Positions 38,856 through 52,676 of a stretch of DNA of 64,000 nt are shown here, piece by piece (position 1 is the first letter of the stretch; each line of letters begins with the position of its first letter). The stretch comes from Ichthyophthirius multifiliis (Eukaryota > Ciliophora > Oligohymenophorea > Hymenostomatida), in NCBI RefSeq assembly GCF_000220395.1, contig NW_004086455.1, forward strand, positions 1 through 64,000, written 5' to 3'. The position numbers and the translations under genes are program-made. A model generated the notes under the pieces. It ran no database searches. It saw nothing but the letters and a program-made list of their open reading frames with translations, and was not told the DNA's origin.

Positions 38856-39065
38856 TAATAATTAATTTTAAAATATGAAAATAATAAAATTTTAAAAAAG
38901 TTGTTTTAAGAATAAAAACACTCTTTTTAATTTTAAAGATTTAAAATAATGTGCTATACATTTAATTTTTATTTTATATAATGAATATTTAATATAATAA
39001 AATTAGTCTCATAATTATTATTTTAAATTAATATATATTATTGCAAAATAAATATTTATAGACCT
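38366..39065. other. Divergent intergenic region with AT repeat
   Basis: Holds the long (AT)n tract; otherwise no feature seen. A short G/C-containing patch near 38690-38760 (TTTATGCGCTTGGAG) does not extend to a gene. Confidence 0.5.
38781..38852. repeat. (AT)36 dinucleotide repeat
   Basis: Seventy-two bases of perfect AT repeat, self-complementary and able to extrude a cruciform. It lies between two divergent genes. Confidence 0.95.
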
Positions 39066-39895
39066 ATGTATAAAATACAATCTATATCTTTGTTCTATAA
39101 CTCTTCTATAACTCAAACTTTACAAATTAATAAAAGCAAAATAATTAATAAAATTGTATTTTTTAATTAGCTGGTAGTCTTTTATTAAGTGAAACGCCAA
39201 GTATTCGATTCTTTAGAAATAAGAAAGTCGCATTCTCAAAAAATGTAACAGTATAAATTTAAAATTAAAATAATAAAAATTCAACTAGCAATAATTAATA
39301 AAAATAAATCATAAAATATGCCTGTTTCTTATGTTAATTCGGCTATATTTGATTAAAATATTTAAGAAAAATCACTTACTCAAATTAAAAAGCAATTAAT
39401 AAAAAATTTTAATAGCTTTAATAATGCTTCTCAAAATGTAAATAAGATTTATTTCTTGTTAATTTCTTGAGCAGGAAATAGAAATTTAAAAAAAATGCAA
39501 AAATAGTATTAAATTCTTAAGAAAACTTTGATTCTATAAAATACACAATTATGTTTCATATAAGGCAATATTGATATAATAATTAACTCTTTAAATGAAA
39601 AATTAATAAATAAAATATCTTTTAAATTATTAGACAAAGATAAATAATACAAAAAAGCATATTTCTTCTTAATTAGGTAGATTTTTAATCATTAATTATA
39701 ATTATTTATTATTTTCGCACATTATAATATATAATAATTTTAAAAAGTTAATTAATGTGTTTAATAATAAAAAAAATAAAATTATTAAATTTTCTAAATA
39801 AGAAGGGCCTTTAAAAAATAGAATCGCTTGTAAAAGTAAAATGAATAGTTTTTAATTATGCAATAAATTTACAAAACATATATAAAATATTTAAA
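39066..39895 (+). CDS. Orphan protein with an in-frame TGA
   Basis: Starts MYKIQSISLFYNSSITQ. The first 134 codons are open (KRQVFDSLEIRKSHSQKMQ, NMPVSYVNSAIFDQNIQEK, FNSFNNASQNVNK) up to a TGA at 39468. Beyond it the same frame continues protein-like: GNRNLKKMQKQYQILKKTL, ILQNTQLCFIQGNIDIIINS, LNEKLINKISFKLLDKDKQ. A GT..AG intron (GTAAATAAG..GAGCAG) spans the TGA but is 37 nt, so it would shift the frame. No family recognised; no membrane span or signal. Confidence 0.5.
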
Positions 39896-40069
39896 TATGA
39901 TTTTTTTCTTTATTTTATTTATATTTGTTTTTTTGATAAAAAATTGAGTTTGTATAAAAAATTTATATTATACATCAAATAAGATTAATATTTAAAAATA
40001 GAAAAATAAAAAAATATATTTTTTTATTAAGAAAAATATAATAATAAATATAAAAATCAGCTTTACTAA

Positions 40070-41770
40070 TCATTTATATCTTTATTTCTAATTATTATTA
40101 TTTTCTATCTTCTTATTTTAATGTGGCTCATTTGCAAAAGATATTTTTAAACCATGAGCATCATTTTTATCAAATCTATATCCCTATTAAATTATAAATT
40201 TAATAAAATTATATTTTCAAAATAATAAACTAATCATACTTATAAAGTAGTTAAGGCAATCGAAGCTTATAACTAATTTTCAAAATCAACAAAACAAAAA
40301 TAAAATTCTCTTCCATTTTAAGTTCTTTTTTTATCAACCTAACTCCAATATACCCTGGAAAAGGTCTAAATATATCTAAAATAAATTCATTATAAAAGTT
40401 AAATATTTTTTTATTACGTGCAACTTCTCTTTCTTTACTATTAACAGGGACTCCTTTTTGAAAAAAAAATATTTATATATATTTTCTATTCTTAATAACT
40501 TTTTTTAATAAAATACCATCTACATATAATGAATTTGTCGCATCAGGAATTATTTTAAACACTTACAACTCATTTGAAGATTTAGAATTTTAATTTGGAG
40601 GAAAGTAGATGCCAGCGTTAGAATTTTACATTATTTTATATTGTTAGATAGCACCTAACAATATATTAGTAGGATTATTAGGTGCAGGATTATTATTGTT
40701 ATAAACTCTTTATTTTTTTAATTGTTAATTTTTATATATAAAAAATAAAAAAATATTAAATACTGTTAAGGAGTATTCATTTAAACATTTTAAGAACCTT
40801 GAATGGCTGGTTATTATGGATTTGTTTAAAAATTTAAATAATTCTATTAATTCATTGGCTAATAAGACATTGGAAGAATAGGATTAACTTAACTTGTATT
40901 TGGAGTATTTGGAACATAACCATTTAATTGTTATTGCTACATTTGAGGTTATTAAGTCTACGATTTAATCTATATTTATGGTTATTAAGCTGTTTATTAA
41001 TATTATTATTAATTATATTAACCTATAAATTTAAATAAAAAGGAAGTTATTTTTTTAAATAAAAAAATTGTCAAAAAGTTATAAATACCAGCTATTCCTG
41101 TCTAATAACTTGGTTACTAATATTAATTATATTGAGGATCTATTTAAACGAAATTAGTATGATTTTATTGATTATATGGTAGTCCTAACTAAAATATATA
41201 AAAAAATAAAATTAAAAAAATATTATTGTAGTAATCTTAAATATTTATAATCTTAAGAAATTTCTGAAATTAAAAAAGATGAATATTAAAAATTAAAAAA
41301 ACATATTTCAAAAATTAAATTATAATTTAAAAAAACTTGTTAATATTAAGAAGGACCATTATAAACGAAATCATTTGCATATTAATTAGGATACTAATCT
41401 TATTTAAACTCAATAACTAAAGTAAAAAAAATATATATTGGAAAAATATTATTATTTTTTATTTTATAAGTTACACATCCTTTATAAAGTATTTGGAAAT
41501 AAAATATTTTGCATTGATTTTTTTGCATATTCAGCAGATTCATATGAATTAAATTCAACTTCAACTATTTCTCTAAAATTTATATATTTTTGATAAGTGG
41601 ATGAGATATTATTTGACAAAAATAAAATTTAAATTTTACGGTTCATTTTTTTGATTAAAAAGAAGTCTTGAACCTAAATATCCTTTAAAATCTCCGAAAA
41701 TTTTTTAAATGTCTTCATGGGTTATGTTAATAGGAAAGTTACTAACAATTAATGTGGTTGTATTCATCAT
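40070..41770 (-). CDS. RNA-binding protein with two RRM domains (scw1/RBPMS-like)
   Basis: Likely cytoplasmic mRNA-binding regulator. RRM1 at the start: MMNTTTLIVSNFPINITHED, IFGDFKGYLGSRLLF, then after an intron IVEVEFNSYESAEYAKKSMQ. The middle is a long Q/P/N-rich linker cut by at least three introns (for example QPSYQTGIAGIYN, LNGYVPNTPNTSQVNPIL). RRM2 is very like the RBPMS/couch potato/scw1 group: SLYVDGI, then after an intron SKEREVA, DIFRPFPGYIGVRL, GREFYFCFVDFENQLQASIA, and GYRFDKNDAHGLKISFANEP. The last exon ends KQRYK-TGA. The frame slips once in the A-run between GVRLI and GREFYF, probably a run-length error. Confidence 0.9.
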
Positions 41771-42699
41771 TTTTGGCTTTTATTTGATTTTGAAAAAAAC
41801 AAAAAATAATAACTTAAAATATTAATTTTATATATAATTTATTATGGATATTTTATTTATTATTCTTTCATTTAAAAAAATGAATTTATAAAATATTTAA
41901 TAATTTAATAGAAATAATATAATTTTAATAATTTCTTGTTTTTAATTTAAATAAATTTATTAAGTATTTTTTATATTTTATTATTTTCAAAATAAAATAT
42001 AAAAAAAAACTCTGTAATATAATTTAAAAAATAATTAATTTTATAAGTTTTTTAAAAAATCTCTTAATTTGTATAGGTTGGTTTATGGAGTTTCAATATA
42101 ACATTTTTATAAATTTAATTATTGTTTATTGACTTTTAAACTTATAAATAATGATTCTTATTTTTTTTTATCTTTATTATTTTAGTATCTATAAATTAAT
42201 TTTGATTTGATTATATTCAGATAAATAAATATTTATCAAATTTCTATATAATTTTAATAGATTTTAATTTAATATACATATACACCTACTAATATATATT
42301 AATTTTAACTTTATTTTAATTTTTTACAATAAACTTTAGATATTAGATATTATAATATAAAATATATTCTTTTTTTTATATTTTACTAAATAGAAAATAA
42401 AATTTATTTTATATTATATAGAAACAAAATTTATTTAATATTAAAATTAGGTTTTATAAAGATAAAAAATAAATAAATATATAAAAAAGTGAAAAAAATT
42501 AAACAAATATAAATTTTTATCAACACAATAAAGTATTATTTATTTTTTTAAATAAAAATAATTTTTTAAAATAAATGCAATATTATTCACAATAAACTTG
42601 AAATTATATTTTTTTAATTATTTATAAACAAATTATAAATCAATTTCTTAAAAAAAAAAATTGAAGCTAATAAATACTAATAAAAAACATTAAAATGAA
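41771..42699. other. Divergent intergenic region, no gene seen
   Basis: A+T rich, 5' side of the RRM gene; no motif supported. Confidence 0.5.
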
Positions 42700-45240
42700 A
42701 TTATAAAATGAAATTTAAAATATGCAATGTAAAAAATATACTTTTAGAAATAATTATCGGACCTAAAATGTAAAATAATTAATTTTTAATAATTAAAATC
42801 AAAGAAAATGCAAAAAATGCAATAAAAAAACTATAATTTAATATAATAGTTGAACTTTGAAAGAAAGTTTTTAGTATTAGAAAAATAATTAATAAATACA
42901 AATTTAAAAATTATACTCTTAAAAAAATTTCGTCGATCGATTTCTATTTTATAACGAAAATGATCTCTATTTTTTACAAAAATGTTAAACAACAAAAGAA
43001 TAAATTTTTAAATAAAATAAAGTTTTTTAAATAATCGAAAAAAATAAATAGATTAAGTAATGTAATCTGATAATTTAAATAATAACTATATCTATTAAAA
43101 GAATTGCAAAAATTAAGATAATTAGGGAAAAGAAATACATTTTAGTTAATGTAATTTCATGGATAGAATATATTTAAATAAATTATTAATTAAAATATTA
43201 GTACAACTAAATAGTATTAAAATTATAAATAGAATGTTTATGAACTTAATAAATAAACATAAATTCATTAAAATGTGTAAATAAAAAAATAAGTAAAGTG
43301 AGAATATAATTTAACTAAATCTCTTAAAAACAATTATTAATCGTTTCAATTAATAAATTAAATAATAATTTACTTAAATGAAAATCTTATAAAAATAATT
43401 AATAAAAAACATAATGAATTATTAAACCTTTATAGAATGCATAATAGCAATTAAAAATTTAGTACTTAAAGTAGAAATAAGATTATAGATAAAATCCTAA
43501 AGTTATATTAAAAATTAGAAAAGAAAGACATAAAAGATAAAAATAAGAATAAAAATAGGACATAAAAATAATAGATTGGTAAAATCTTAAACTAATGAAT
43601 TTTTTTTAACAAATTGTTTATTAATTTTTTATTTGTGTTATTTTTTTAAAAAAAACAAATAGAAATTTGATATATAATAGTAATACTTATTTATAATTTA
43701 ATCATTTTTATTATTAAAAATCAATATGAAATAATATATTTTATATTTTCTTAAAATATGCTAATATTTTTATTGTAAAAGTAATAATAATTATATTTTA
43801 AAATTAAAGCATTTCTAAAAATAAAATATTATAAAATAATGAATAAATAAAAAAAGTAAATTCTTCAATAAAAATAATTTTAATTTTAGAATACTTTTTA
43901 TATTTAATCATATAATAATCTTCATAAAAAAACAAATAAGTAAAAAAAGCTAATAACTAATAAATACCAAAGTCTTTAATAAAAAAGGTTGTGTCAATTA
44001 TATTTAAAATAAAAACTTATAATAATAATTTTTAAAAAAATTTAAACAAATAATTAGTTTGTCAAAAAAATAGGAATTCTAAAAAATGATTGCCCCAATA
44101 AATAACGTACTTAATTTTAAATATATTTTTATTTTATTAATTCATTTTTAAAGTTAAATTGTGCATAAATAATAAATATGCAAATTAAAAAATAAAAAAT
44201 GCTATAAAATGATTAAAAACAATAAAATATTAAAAACTAAATTAAAATTAGCAAGTAATTATAATTTAAATAAATGTTATTTATTCCGCATTTGTAATTT
44301 AAAGTAAATAAAAGATCACAAATACTCTAAATATTTTAAAATCGTCATCTTATAAGAATTTAGATTATAAATATAATTTATTTTTTAATTAGAAAGTATA
44401 ATAATTTAAATTAAAAAATATACTAACTTATATTACTAAATAAAGGATTAAAATAAATAAAAAGAATATAAAACAAATAATTATGAATAAGAATTTAACT
44501 AACTAAAATTACTTCAATAATTATCAATAAAAAATTAAATTTAACTTCCTTTTATATATAATCCAATATCATAAGCGAAAAAAAATGCTTAATAACATAA
44601 TAAATAAAAAAATTAAGATAAAGTTTCATAAATTTCGATAATAAAACAAGTTGATAATTCTCAAAATCAAATATATAAAAGGGCATTAAAATTATTTTAA
44701 TGTAATGAAGAATAAATAATTTATAATAATGCTATTCTTAAAAACATAAATTAAAAGTTAGGGTTAATAATAATATATAATATTAAATAATTTGTTAAAT
44801 TTAATTATTTAGATTTAATTTTTTATTTTTAGACTTAATTTTTTTAAAGATTAATATATTCATAAGAGTTTGTCACTCGTGCAAAACATGTCAATTGAAA
44901 AAAGGGATTTTGAGTTTTCATAAATTGACATAGTACACTAAACAAATATATTTTTATTATATATATTATAAGAATAAGCTAAAAAAATAAATTGTGATGT
45001 AAAATTAAATCGGCTTACTGGATTATGCTAATATTAATAAAATTATTCCAAGTAAGTTTAATTATGAACAATTAGTATTAAATTATATTTTATAAGATAG
45101 TGAGACATGTAATAGCATTAAAATTTCAAATGTATTTTAAAGTGGATTAAATTAAAATAAAGATTTTTAAAAGATTAATTAAAAAAATAGTATATAAAAT
45201 AGTTGTTTTATAGCTAATGTAATATATAATTGAATTAAAA
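42700..45240 (+). CDS. Orphan coding region, unresolved exons
   Basis: Purine-rich plus strand with several open, protein-like stretches and no recognised domain. A frame of about 250 codons is open from 42960 (DNLNNNYIYQKNCKNQDNQ, GKEIHFSQCNFMDRIYLNK). Another runs about 44470-44770 (NQLKLLQQLSIKNQIQLPF, IYNPISQAKKNAQQHNKQ, NQIYKRALKLFQCNEEQII). A third near 44850-45230 includes the cysteine cluster VCHSCKTCQLKKG and FNYEQLVLNYILQDSETCN. Start, introns and stop could not be fixed. It may be one long Q/N/K-rich gene or two, possibly decaying. Confidence 0.4.
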
Positions 45241-45851
45241 AAATTTATTTTGATTTTTTTAATATATAAAGAAAAGTTATCTCAAATCAGAAATTCTAGA
45301 TTGGAATTCTTCTTCTGAATTTAAATAAATTTAATGATAAAAATAATAAAAAATTTTAAATGTTAATACTATAGCTTTAAAAAATTAGTTATATATTTAA
45401 CTTTTTAGAATGGTTTTTTTATTTTTTCTGATTTTTTTTGTTTAAAAACTCAAATAAAGAAAAAAAAGTGCCATAATCCTTTTTAATGGTCTTTTTTTTT
45501 AGATTGTGTTTTTAAATTAAAATTATTAAAAAAATAAAAAAATAATTCTAATAAGAAAAATATCCATATATATTAAAGTAATTTTTTATTTTTATTGGAA
45601 TATTTAATTAAAAATAAAATAAAAATAAAAATAAAAATCATAAAAAATTTTTTTTAAAATAAAATATATAATTATTTTATTTTTAATTTTTTATTATTAT
45701 ATTTTATTTATATGTTTTATGATATAATTTAAAATAATATGTTAAAATTATATATAACTTATTTATTACTTGTTAAAACATTGTTTTATTTACAAAAATT
45801 AAAATAGATAATAAATAAAAGAAAAAAAATATTAAAAACATAAAGCAAAAA
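45241..45851. other. Upstream region of the PKA gene
   Basis: A+T rich; presumably carries the PKA promoter, but nothing specific is visible. Confidence 0.5.
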
Positions 45852-47073
<1,222 letters not shown>

Positions 47074-47368
47074 TTTTATTTATTTATAGGAGAGTAGATT
47101 TAATTTTTATTTAGGGTTTTTTTAAATCGAATTTTTGATTATTAATATTTATCTTTTTTTATTTTATTTTTTTTGTTCAAACAAATATTTTGAAATATTT
47201 TTTAATTTTATTTTTTAATATTTCATTATTTTCTTTAAATATTTTATTCTATTTATTGAAATTATTTTAATAATTTATAATAATCTCATTTTAAAATATA
47301 AAAGTTTAATTTTTAAATAAACAAAAAATCGAATTCATATATATAAATATTTTTTTGGGCAAAAAAAT

Positions 47369-48540
47369 TCAATAGTTCAAATCCATATTATTTTATAAGC
47401 TATTATTGTTATAAAAACAAGAACTTATTTTAGTAAAACTTGATTTTTTTATTTTATTTTAATAAATAATGCTATACGATTAATTTTTATGTTTATTATT
47501 TTTAAAAAAGCTTTAAGATTTAATGTTTCTATAATTTTATTCAATATCAAATAAAAAGTCAAATTAGGTTTGTGTTTTATTAATATTTTAATGTTCGAAT
47601 TAAAATAATGAATTTGTTCTATTTCTAAATTTAGAATTATTGGTTTATGGATGAAAAGTGCAATTCTAAATTTCATTTGACGTTTTTTAATTTAACAATT
47701 CTAACATTTTTTCATTTTTTAGTTTAATCCATAATTAACTTCTTTAAGAAACAGGATAATTTAGTAAACTTATTTTCTTCTCTTGTAAATTTATCACTTT
47801 ATCTTAGTTTTTTATTGTCAATTGCTTTTCTTGGTTTATTGAATTTTTATTTCTAAAATTGTTAAATATCTATTAATTAAAATTAAATGAGTTTAGTTTA
47901 TTTTATTAACTATAGTCTGATTTTTCAGCACTATTTGATTATCTATTATTAATTGTTTGTTATTGTAAGTTATAATTTTAATTTTTATTATCTTCATTTT
48001 TTGTTAGAATTATATATTTATTATTTTATAAAACAAAAAGATGCTTTTATCTTTAAAGAAAGCTTTATTATAAACTTTCTTAAGTAATACCCATTCTTTA
48101 ATTATTTTAATTAACATTTTAGTTATTGGCATTTTTCTTATATTTATTAGAAAATCGTTATATATTTTATTAATTATATTAGTTTTTCTTTGTAAATAAT
48201 AGTTATTAATTCTAATTCAATTTGTTATTCTCATTTATTTTATTTATTTATATATTTTTTATATGCTAATTATCTTATAAAATACATTCGTTTTCAAATT
48301 TTCTTTAATTTTTTTATTTTGCTGTTTAAATATATTATTAAAAATCTTTTTATTAATTGAACATAAAATTAATTTTATCAGTATAAATATTTTTATTATC
48401 TTAGTTATTTGTTTCTAATCTTTTTATATCGTTTTTCTGACTAAAATCAAGTTTAAAATCACTTAATTTTAAATATATCTATTTTGGGCTTTAAATTTAT
48501 TAGGATTTTCGGATTTTGTTTTATTAAACTTAAAAATCAT
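47369..48540 (-). CDS. Q/N-rich protein with CTFHP motif
   Basis: Starts MIFKFNKTKSENPNKFKAQN. After one apparent missing A near 48468 the frame is open to TGA, giving about 390 residues. Most is Q/N/K-rich low complexity. Near the C-terminus is LWIKLKNEKMLELLNQKTSN then EIQNCTFHPQTNN. The pattern E-x-x-C-T-F-x-P-x-x-N is common in ciliate and other protist proteins, often of unknown or ciliary function (from memory of the family, not searched). It lies 295 bases from the stop of PKA, convergent with it. No signal or membrane span. Function unknown. Confidence 0.7.
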
Positions 48541-49446
48541 TTTCTTTTTATATATTTTTAAAATTTAAGTATTAAAAAAAAAATATTATATTAAATTGAA
48601 TTATTTTTATTTTTAAAATACATCTAATAATTATTTTTTTTACATTTTTTTTATACATATGATTCTTCCTGATTTTATTTAGTTAGATTATTCATTATTA
48701 TTTATCTATTTAATTTTAAAAATTCTATTGTTATTTATTACATTTCAAAATTTTAAATATTTAAATCACACATTTTTTAATCATTTGTTTAATTACTTTT
48801 GATGTTTTTTATTATATCTTAATCCATTTTTGTAATAATTCGGAATATTTATTTTGCTATATAACTTTTAATTAGTATTAATTATATTTTAAATAGTTAA
48901 TTTAAAACTTAAAATATATTATTAATATATATTCGTTAAAATTTTTACATTTTAAAAATTGGAATTGTTATTTATTTAATATTTTTATAATATTTACCTT
49001 ATATTTAAAAACTATATAATTTTATTTTTTAAAATTCTTTTATTATAAGTTTCTTAAAACGAATCATTGATAATTGTGTTTTCATTAATAAGAGTTAATA
49101 TATTTTAAATTAAATTATTAATCCTATTAAATATGTTTGATTAGTATTATTAAAATAATAATATTATTTATTTAAGCTTATTCATTAATCTGTTTTTCTT
49201 TGATTTATAATTTAAATTTATTAATAATTTTTATAGAATATTCAAAATTAAGTTTATTTTATAAATATATAAATTATTTTAATTATTTTATTTCTAAATA
49301 AATTATCTTTTATAAACTTATATATAATACTTTTCAATTTTAAATTTTTAATATATTAAAATTAAATTTAATTTTTTAATAAACAAAATCTAATATGTTT
49401 AATATTATAATATAAATTTTACATATATTTTAATACTTTCATATAA
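48541..49446. other. Intergenic, no gene seen
   Basis: Between two minus-strand genes; A+T rich with TGA in all frames. Confidence 0.5.
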
Positions 49447-50642
49447 TCATTAATATTTTTATTTTTCTTTATCATTAATTTAATCAATATTTTATTATTA
49501 TTATATTTTAATTTATTAATTTTATTTATTGGTATGGCACGTATTGTTCTTTTAATTTACATCAAAATTCGAACTATTTTTTTAATTTCTGTAATATTAT
49601 AAAAAATTATTATCTAAAATTTGCAATTAATCATTTTAAAAATCAATTTATTAAATAAAAATATTAAAATTATTTTCACAATAATTTTTTATATATTCTA
49701 ATGCCACTTCTTTTGGTATAGAAAATTCTCTTTATTAATTATTTTGAATATTTTTAGAAATAACAAAAAGAAATGAATTTTCAATTCTAACTTCTATTTC
49801 TAAATATTAATTAGATTATTTTTTTACTTTTTTATATAAAGGTAATTATTATTCCAAATTATTATTTTTCTGTTTAGAAATTTTCTAATTCATACATTAT
49901 ATTTTATAATCATATAATTCATTACTTATATTTTATAATTCATTATTTTTGTTTATATCTTTTGTTGAATTTTTGAAACTTTAATTAAATTTACGTATTC
50001 TAAAACTATAGGAATTATTTTTTTCTAAACTTGACATTGAATCATTTTATTATCTTATTAATTTATGCTATATTTAAATTGTTTTTGATCTTATTTTTAT
50101 TTAGTTCATATTATTATGATTTATTTCAATAGAAGGAGTTTTGAATTCTTTTTCTTAATAATTAAACGAATCCTCTTTTTTTAACCAAATTATAATGGAT
50201 ATTAAGATATGTTCATAACTCTATTTTGATTTTTTATAAATTCTTACTCCCATTGTTTTACCGAATAATTACTTTTCTTTTCTTTTAAACGTTTTAATAA
50301 TAAATAATTTTGGTGTTATACCTTTGTAAAAAAGATCTTTCGTGTATTTATATTTAAAGACATTGGCGATACTGCATTATTTATTATTGCAATTTTACTT
50401 TTTTGCATTATGTTTGTTATTTTTTCTAATAAAATACGATTTTCTCTTTATACTTCTGTATATTTATTCTCAAACTGCTATTCTTTTTTTAAATTATTTA
50501 ATTTATAATCAATAGAATGATATAGACTTTTCCTTTGATACGTTGATTATAAATTCGATATTTTTTAATTGTGTTTTTCTTTATTTTTTTAAAGTTCTTT
50601 TTTATAACAAATATGATTAAATATCGGTTGTGCTCTATGCAT
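49447..50642 (-). CDS. CFAP97/hemingway-like ciliary protein
   Basis: N-terminal half fits the CFAP97 (KIAA1430/hemingway) domain: MHRAQPIFNHICYKKELQ, a Y/H-containing basic segment, FENKYTEVQRENRILLEKI (the N-R-x-L-L-x-K core), SPMSLNINTRK, then QNYLLLKRLKEKKSNYSV and QWEQEFIKNQ. Family members associate with axonemes of motile cilia. The C-terminal half is N/Q/K rich and ends EVRIENSFLFVISKN, REFSIPKEVALEYIKNYCE and KQKYQ-TGA, with a patch that might be folded. The frame slips once in a T7 run at 50176-50182 between the two halves; one extra base restores a single ORF of about 398 codons. No intron needed. Confidence 0.72.
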
Positions 50643-50931
50643 TTTTATTATTGTAAATATTTAATTTAAATTTTTGAAGTTTTAATTTTTTCTGTTATTT
50701 AAAAAAAATTAATTTAAAAAATAAAAGAATATATATATAAATATATATATTTACTTTTATTTATTTTAATTTTTAAATGAATAAAATAAATTGAAAACAA
50801 GTACGATTTGGCAATTTATATTTAAATAAAAAATAATTATTATAAAAATATTAAAATTAAAAAATAATTATATTATTTCACTATAAAAATATATAATATT
50901 AAATAAATAAAAACTATATATTATATTTATT
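50643..50931. other. Short intergenic gap
   Basis: No feature seen. Confidence 0.5.
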
Positions 50932-52117
50932 TCAATAAATTTAATCATTTTAATTATAAGTTATATAATCTTCTAAATTTTATTATTCATTATTAATGTT
51001 GATTACAAGCATAGATTTTTAATTATAAGCTTAAATATCAACATTTTTCTCAAAAAAATCTTAATTATTAATAGTATTTAAAATATTATCACTTTAGAAT
51101 TTGTTATTTTAATTTTTAGAATTAATTTATTAGTTTTTTTCATATTCAATGATATTTTAATTTTATTTATAAGAATGAATTTTATCATCTTCAAATTATT
51201 ATTAATGATTAATTTCTTACTCTAATAATTCCATGGAGTTATTTTATTAATAATATTAATAATCCTATAATCTAGTATGACAAATATTAATAATATTCGC
51301 CGCAGTCTTAATTTTTTCTTTCTACAAAATATAATTATTCCCTTTGTTTTCATCATCAGAACAATTATTACTATAAAAAGCATTATTATCATTCTAATAA
51401 AACATATTTTAATTATTGAAAAATTAATTTTCCTCATAAAAATAATCAAAAGAATTATTATTTTAATTCTGTTCTTTTTCATTATTCATTTTATCTACTA
51501 ATCCTACCATAATTCTTATTTCTTACCTTAACTTTCCATGGTTTGAGTTAATTTATAAATCACAATAATTTTCATTTTAGTCTGCTATTTAATTTTATTC
51601 TTAATTTAGAATATTTTTTTATTTTCCCAAATTTTGTTTATCAAATTTAGTTCTCCTTCGGAATATTCATCTAAAAAAGTATTTAATTCGGATTCTTTTT
51701 TACATATTATTTCTTTATTCTATTTTTTTTAATGGAACTTTGTCTTTAAATGTTAATTCAATTAACTTTTTGTCGCAAATTTTTTCTAACATTCAGAATA
51801 AGGACATAAAAAGTTCACTTAATTACTGTGTTTTATCATATGGTATCTTAAAGCTGCTTTATTTGTAAAACATTAACCACATTCACCACAACCATAAGGT
51901 TATTGTTTAGTATGAGAACGTTAATGGGTCTTAAAATTATCAAGTCTTTTAAAATTTTTAGGACAATATGTACATTAATATTAGCGGTAATCATTATGAA
52001 TTAAAAAATGGCGTTAAAACATAGAATTATATTAAAATTACTTATTACAAATTTAACATATAATATTTTGTTTTTCTTTTTATCATGAAGGAATTATAAT
52101 TTGTTATATTATGACAT
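50932..52117 (-). CDS. C2H2 zinc-finger protein with four fingers
   Basis: Probable nuclear DNA-binding protein. Four consecutive fingers at about residues 20-140: CQICNKQF..FQRHFLIH, CTYCPKNFKRLDNFKTHQRS-H, CGECGQCFTNKAALRYHMIK-H and CPYSECQKKFATKSQLNQH..H, with linkers close to TGEKP (HTKQQPYG). Start MSQYNKLQFLHDKKK, one base short in an A-run (52071-52075) relative to the finger frame. After the fingers comes an acidic stretch (FLDEYSEGELNLINKIW). A frame change near 51490 then leads to an N/D/Q-rich tail (FYSNNCSDDENKGNNYIL, SMELLEQEINHQQQFEDD) ending at TGA. The tail could be an activation-type low-complexity region (inference). Confidence 0.85.
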
Positions 52118-52676
52118 ATTTATATAAAAACAATATTTAATTTTATAATAATATTATATTGAAATAATTATTATAATTTATTTATAGATTTTTATAAAAA
52201 ATAAATATTCTTATGCATTATTTTATATTTTAAATATAAATAAAAAATAATAATTATTAAAATTTATAATAATATTAATATATATATATTTATATATATA
52301 TTTATTTTATATTTATATTTATTTTATATTTATTTTTATATTTATTTTTATATTTATTTTTTTATTTATATTTTTGTATTTTATAATTTTTTTTTTTTTA
52401 ATGCTTAAATGTATTTTAAAACTTTATAATTTTATTTGTAAACACAATAACCTTATATTTTATTTATAATTCAATTATGTACTATTTTTTTTAATTTTTG
52501 TGTTGTATTTAATTTTAAATGAAATTTTTATAATAGAATTTTTTATTAAGATTTTTATTTAAAAATATATCATGTTTAGAAATAAAATAATTTTAATAAA
52601 AAAATATCTAAAAAATATCTTAAAAATAATTAAGATATACATTATATTTAGTTTAATTATTATTAATCATTTTTTA
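52118..52676. other. Intergenic with T/A simple repeats
   Basis: Contains (TTTATA)/(TTTTTA) simple repeats near 52.29-52.38 kb; no gene seen. Confidence 0.55.

Noticed and set aside
51222-51501. Open frames on both strands
   Set aside because: The third reading (minus strand, N/D/Q rich) continues the zinc-finger gene to its stop; these are shadows of it.
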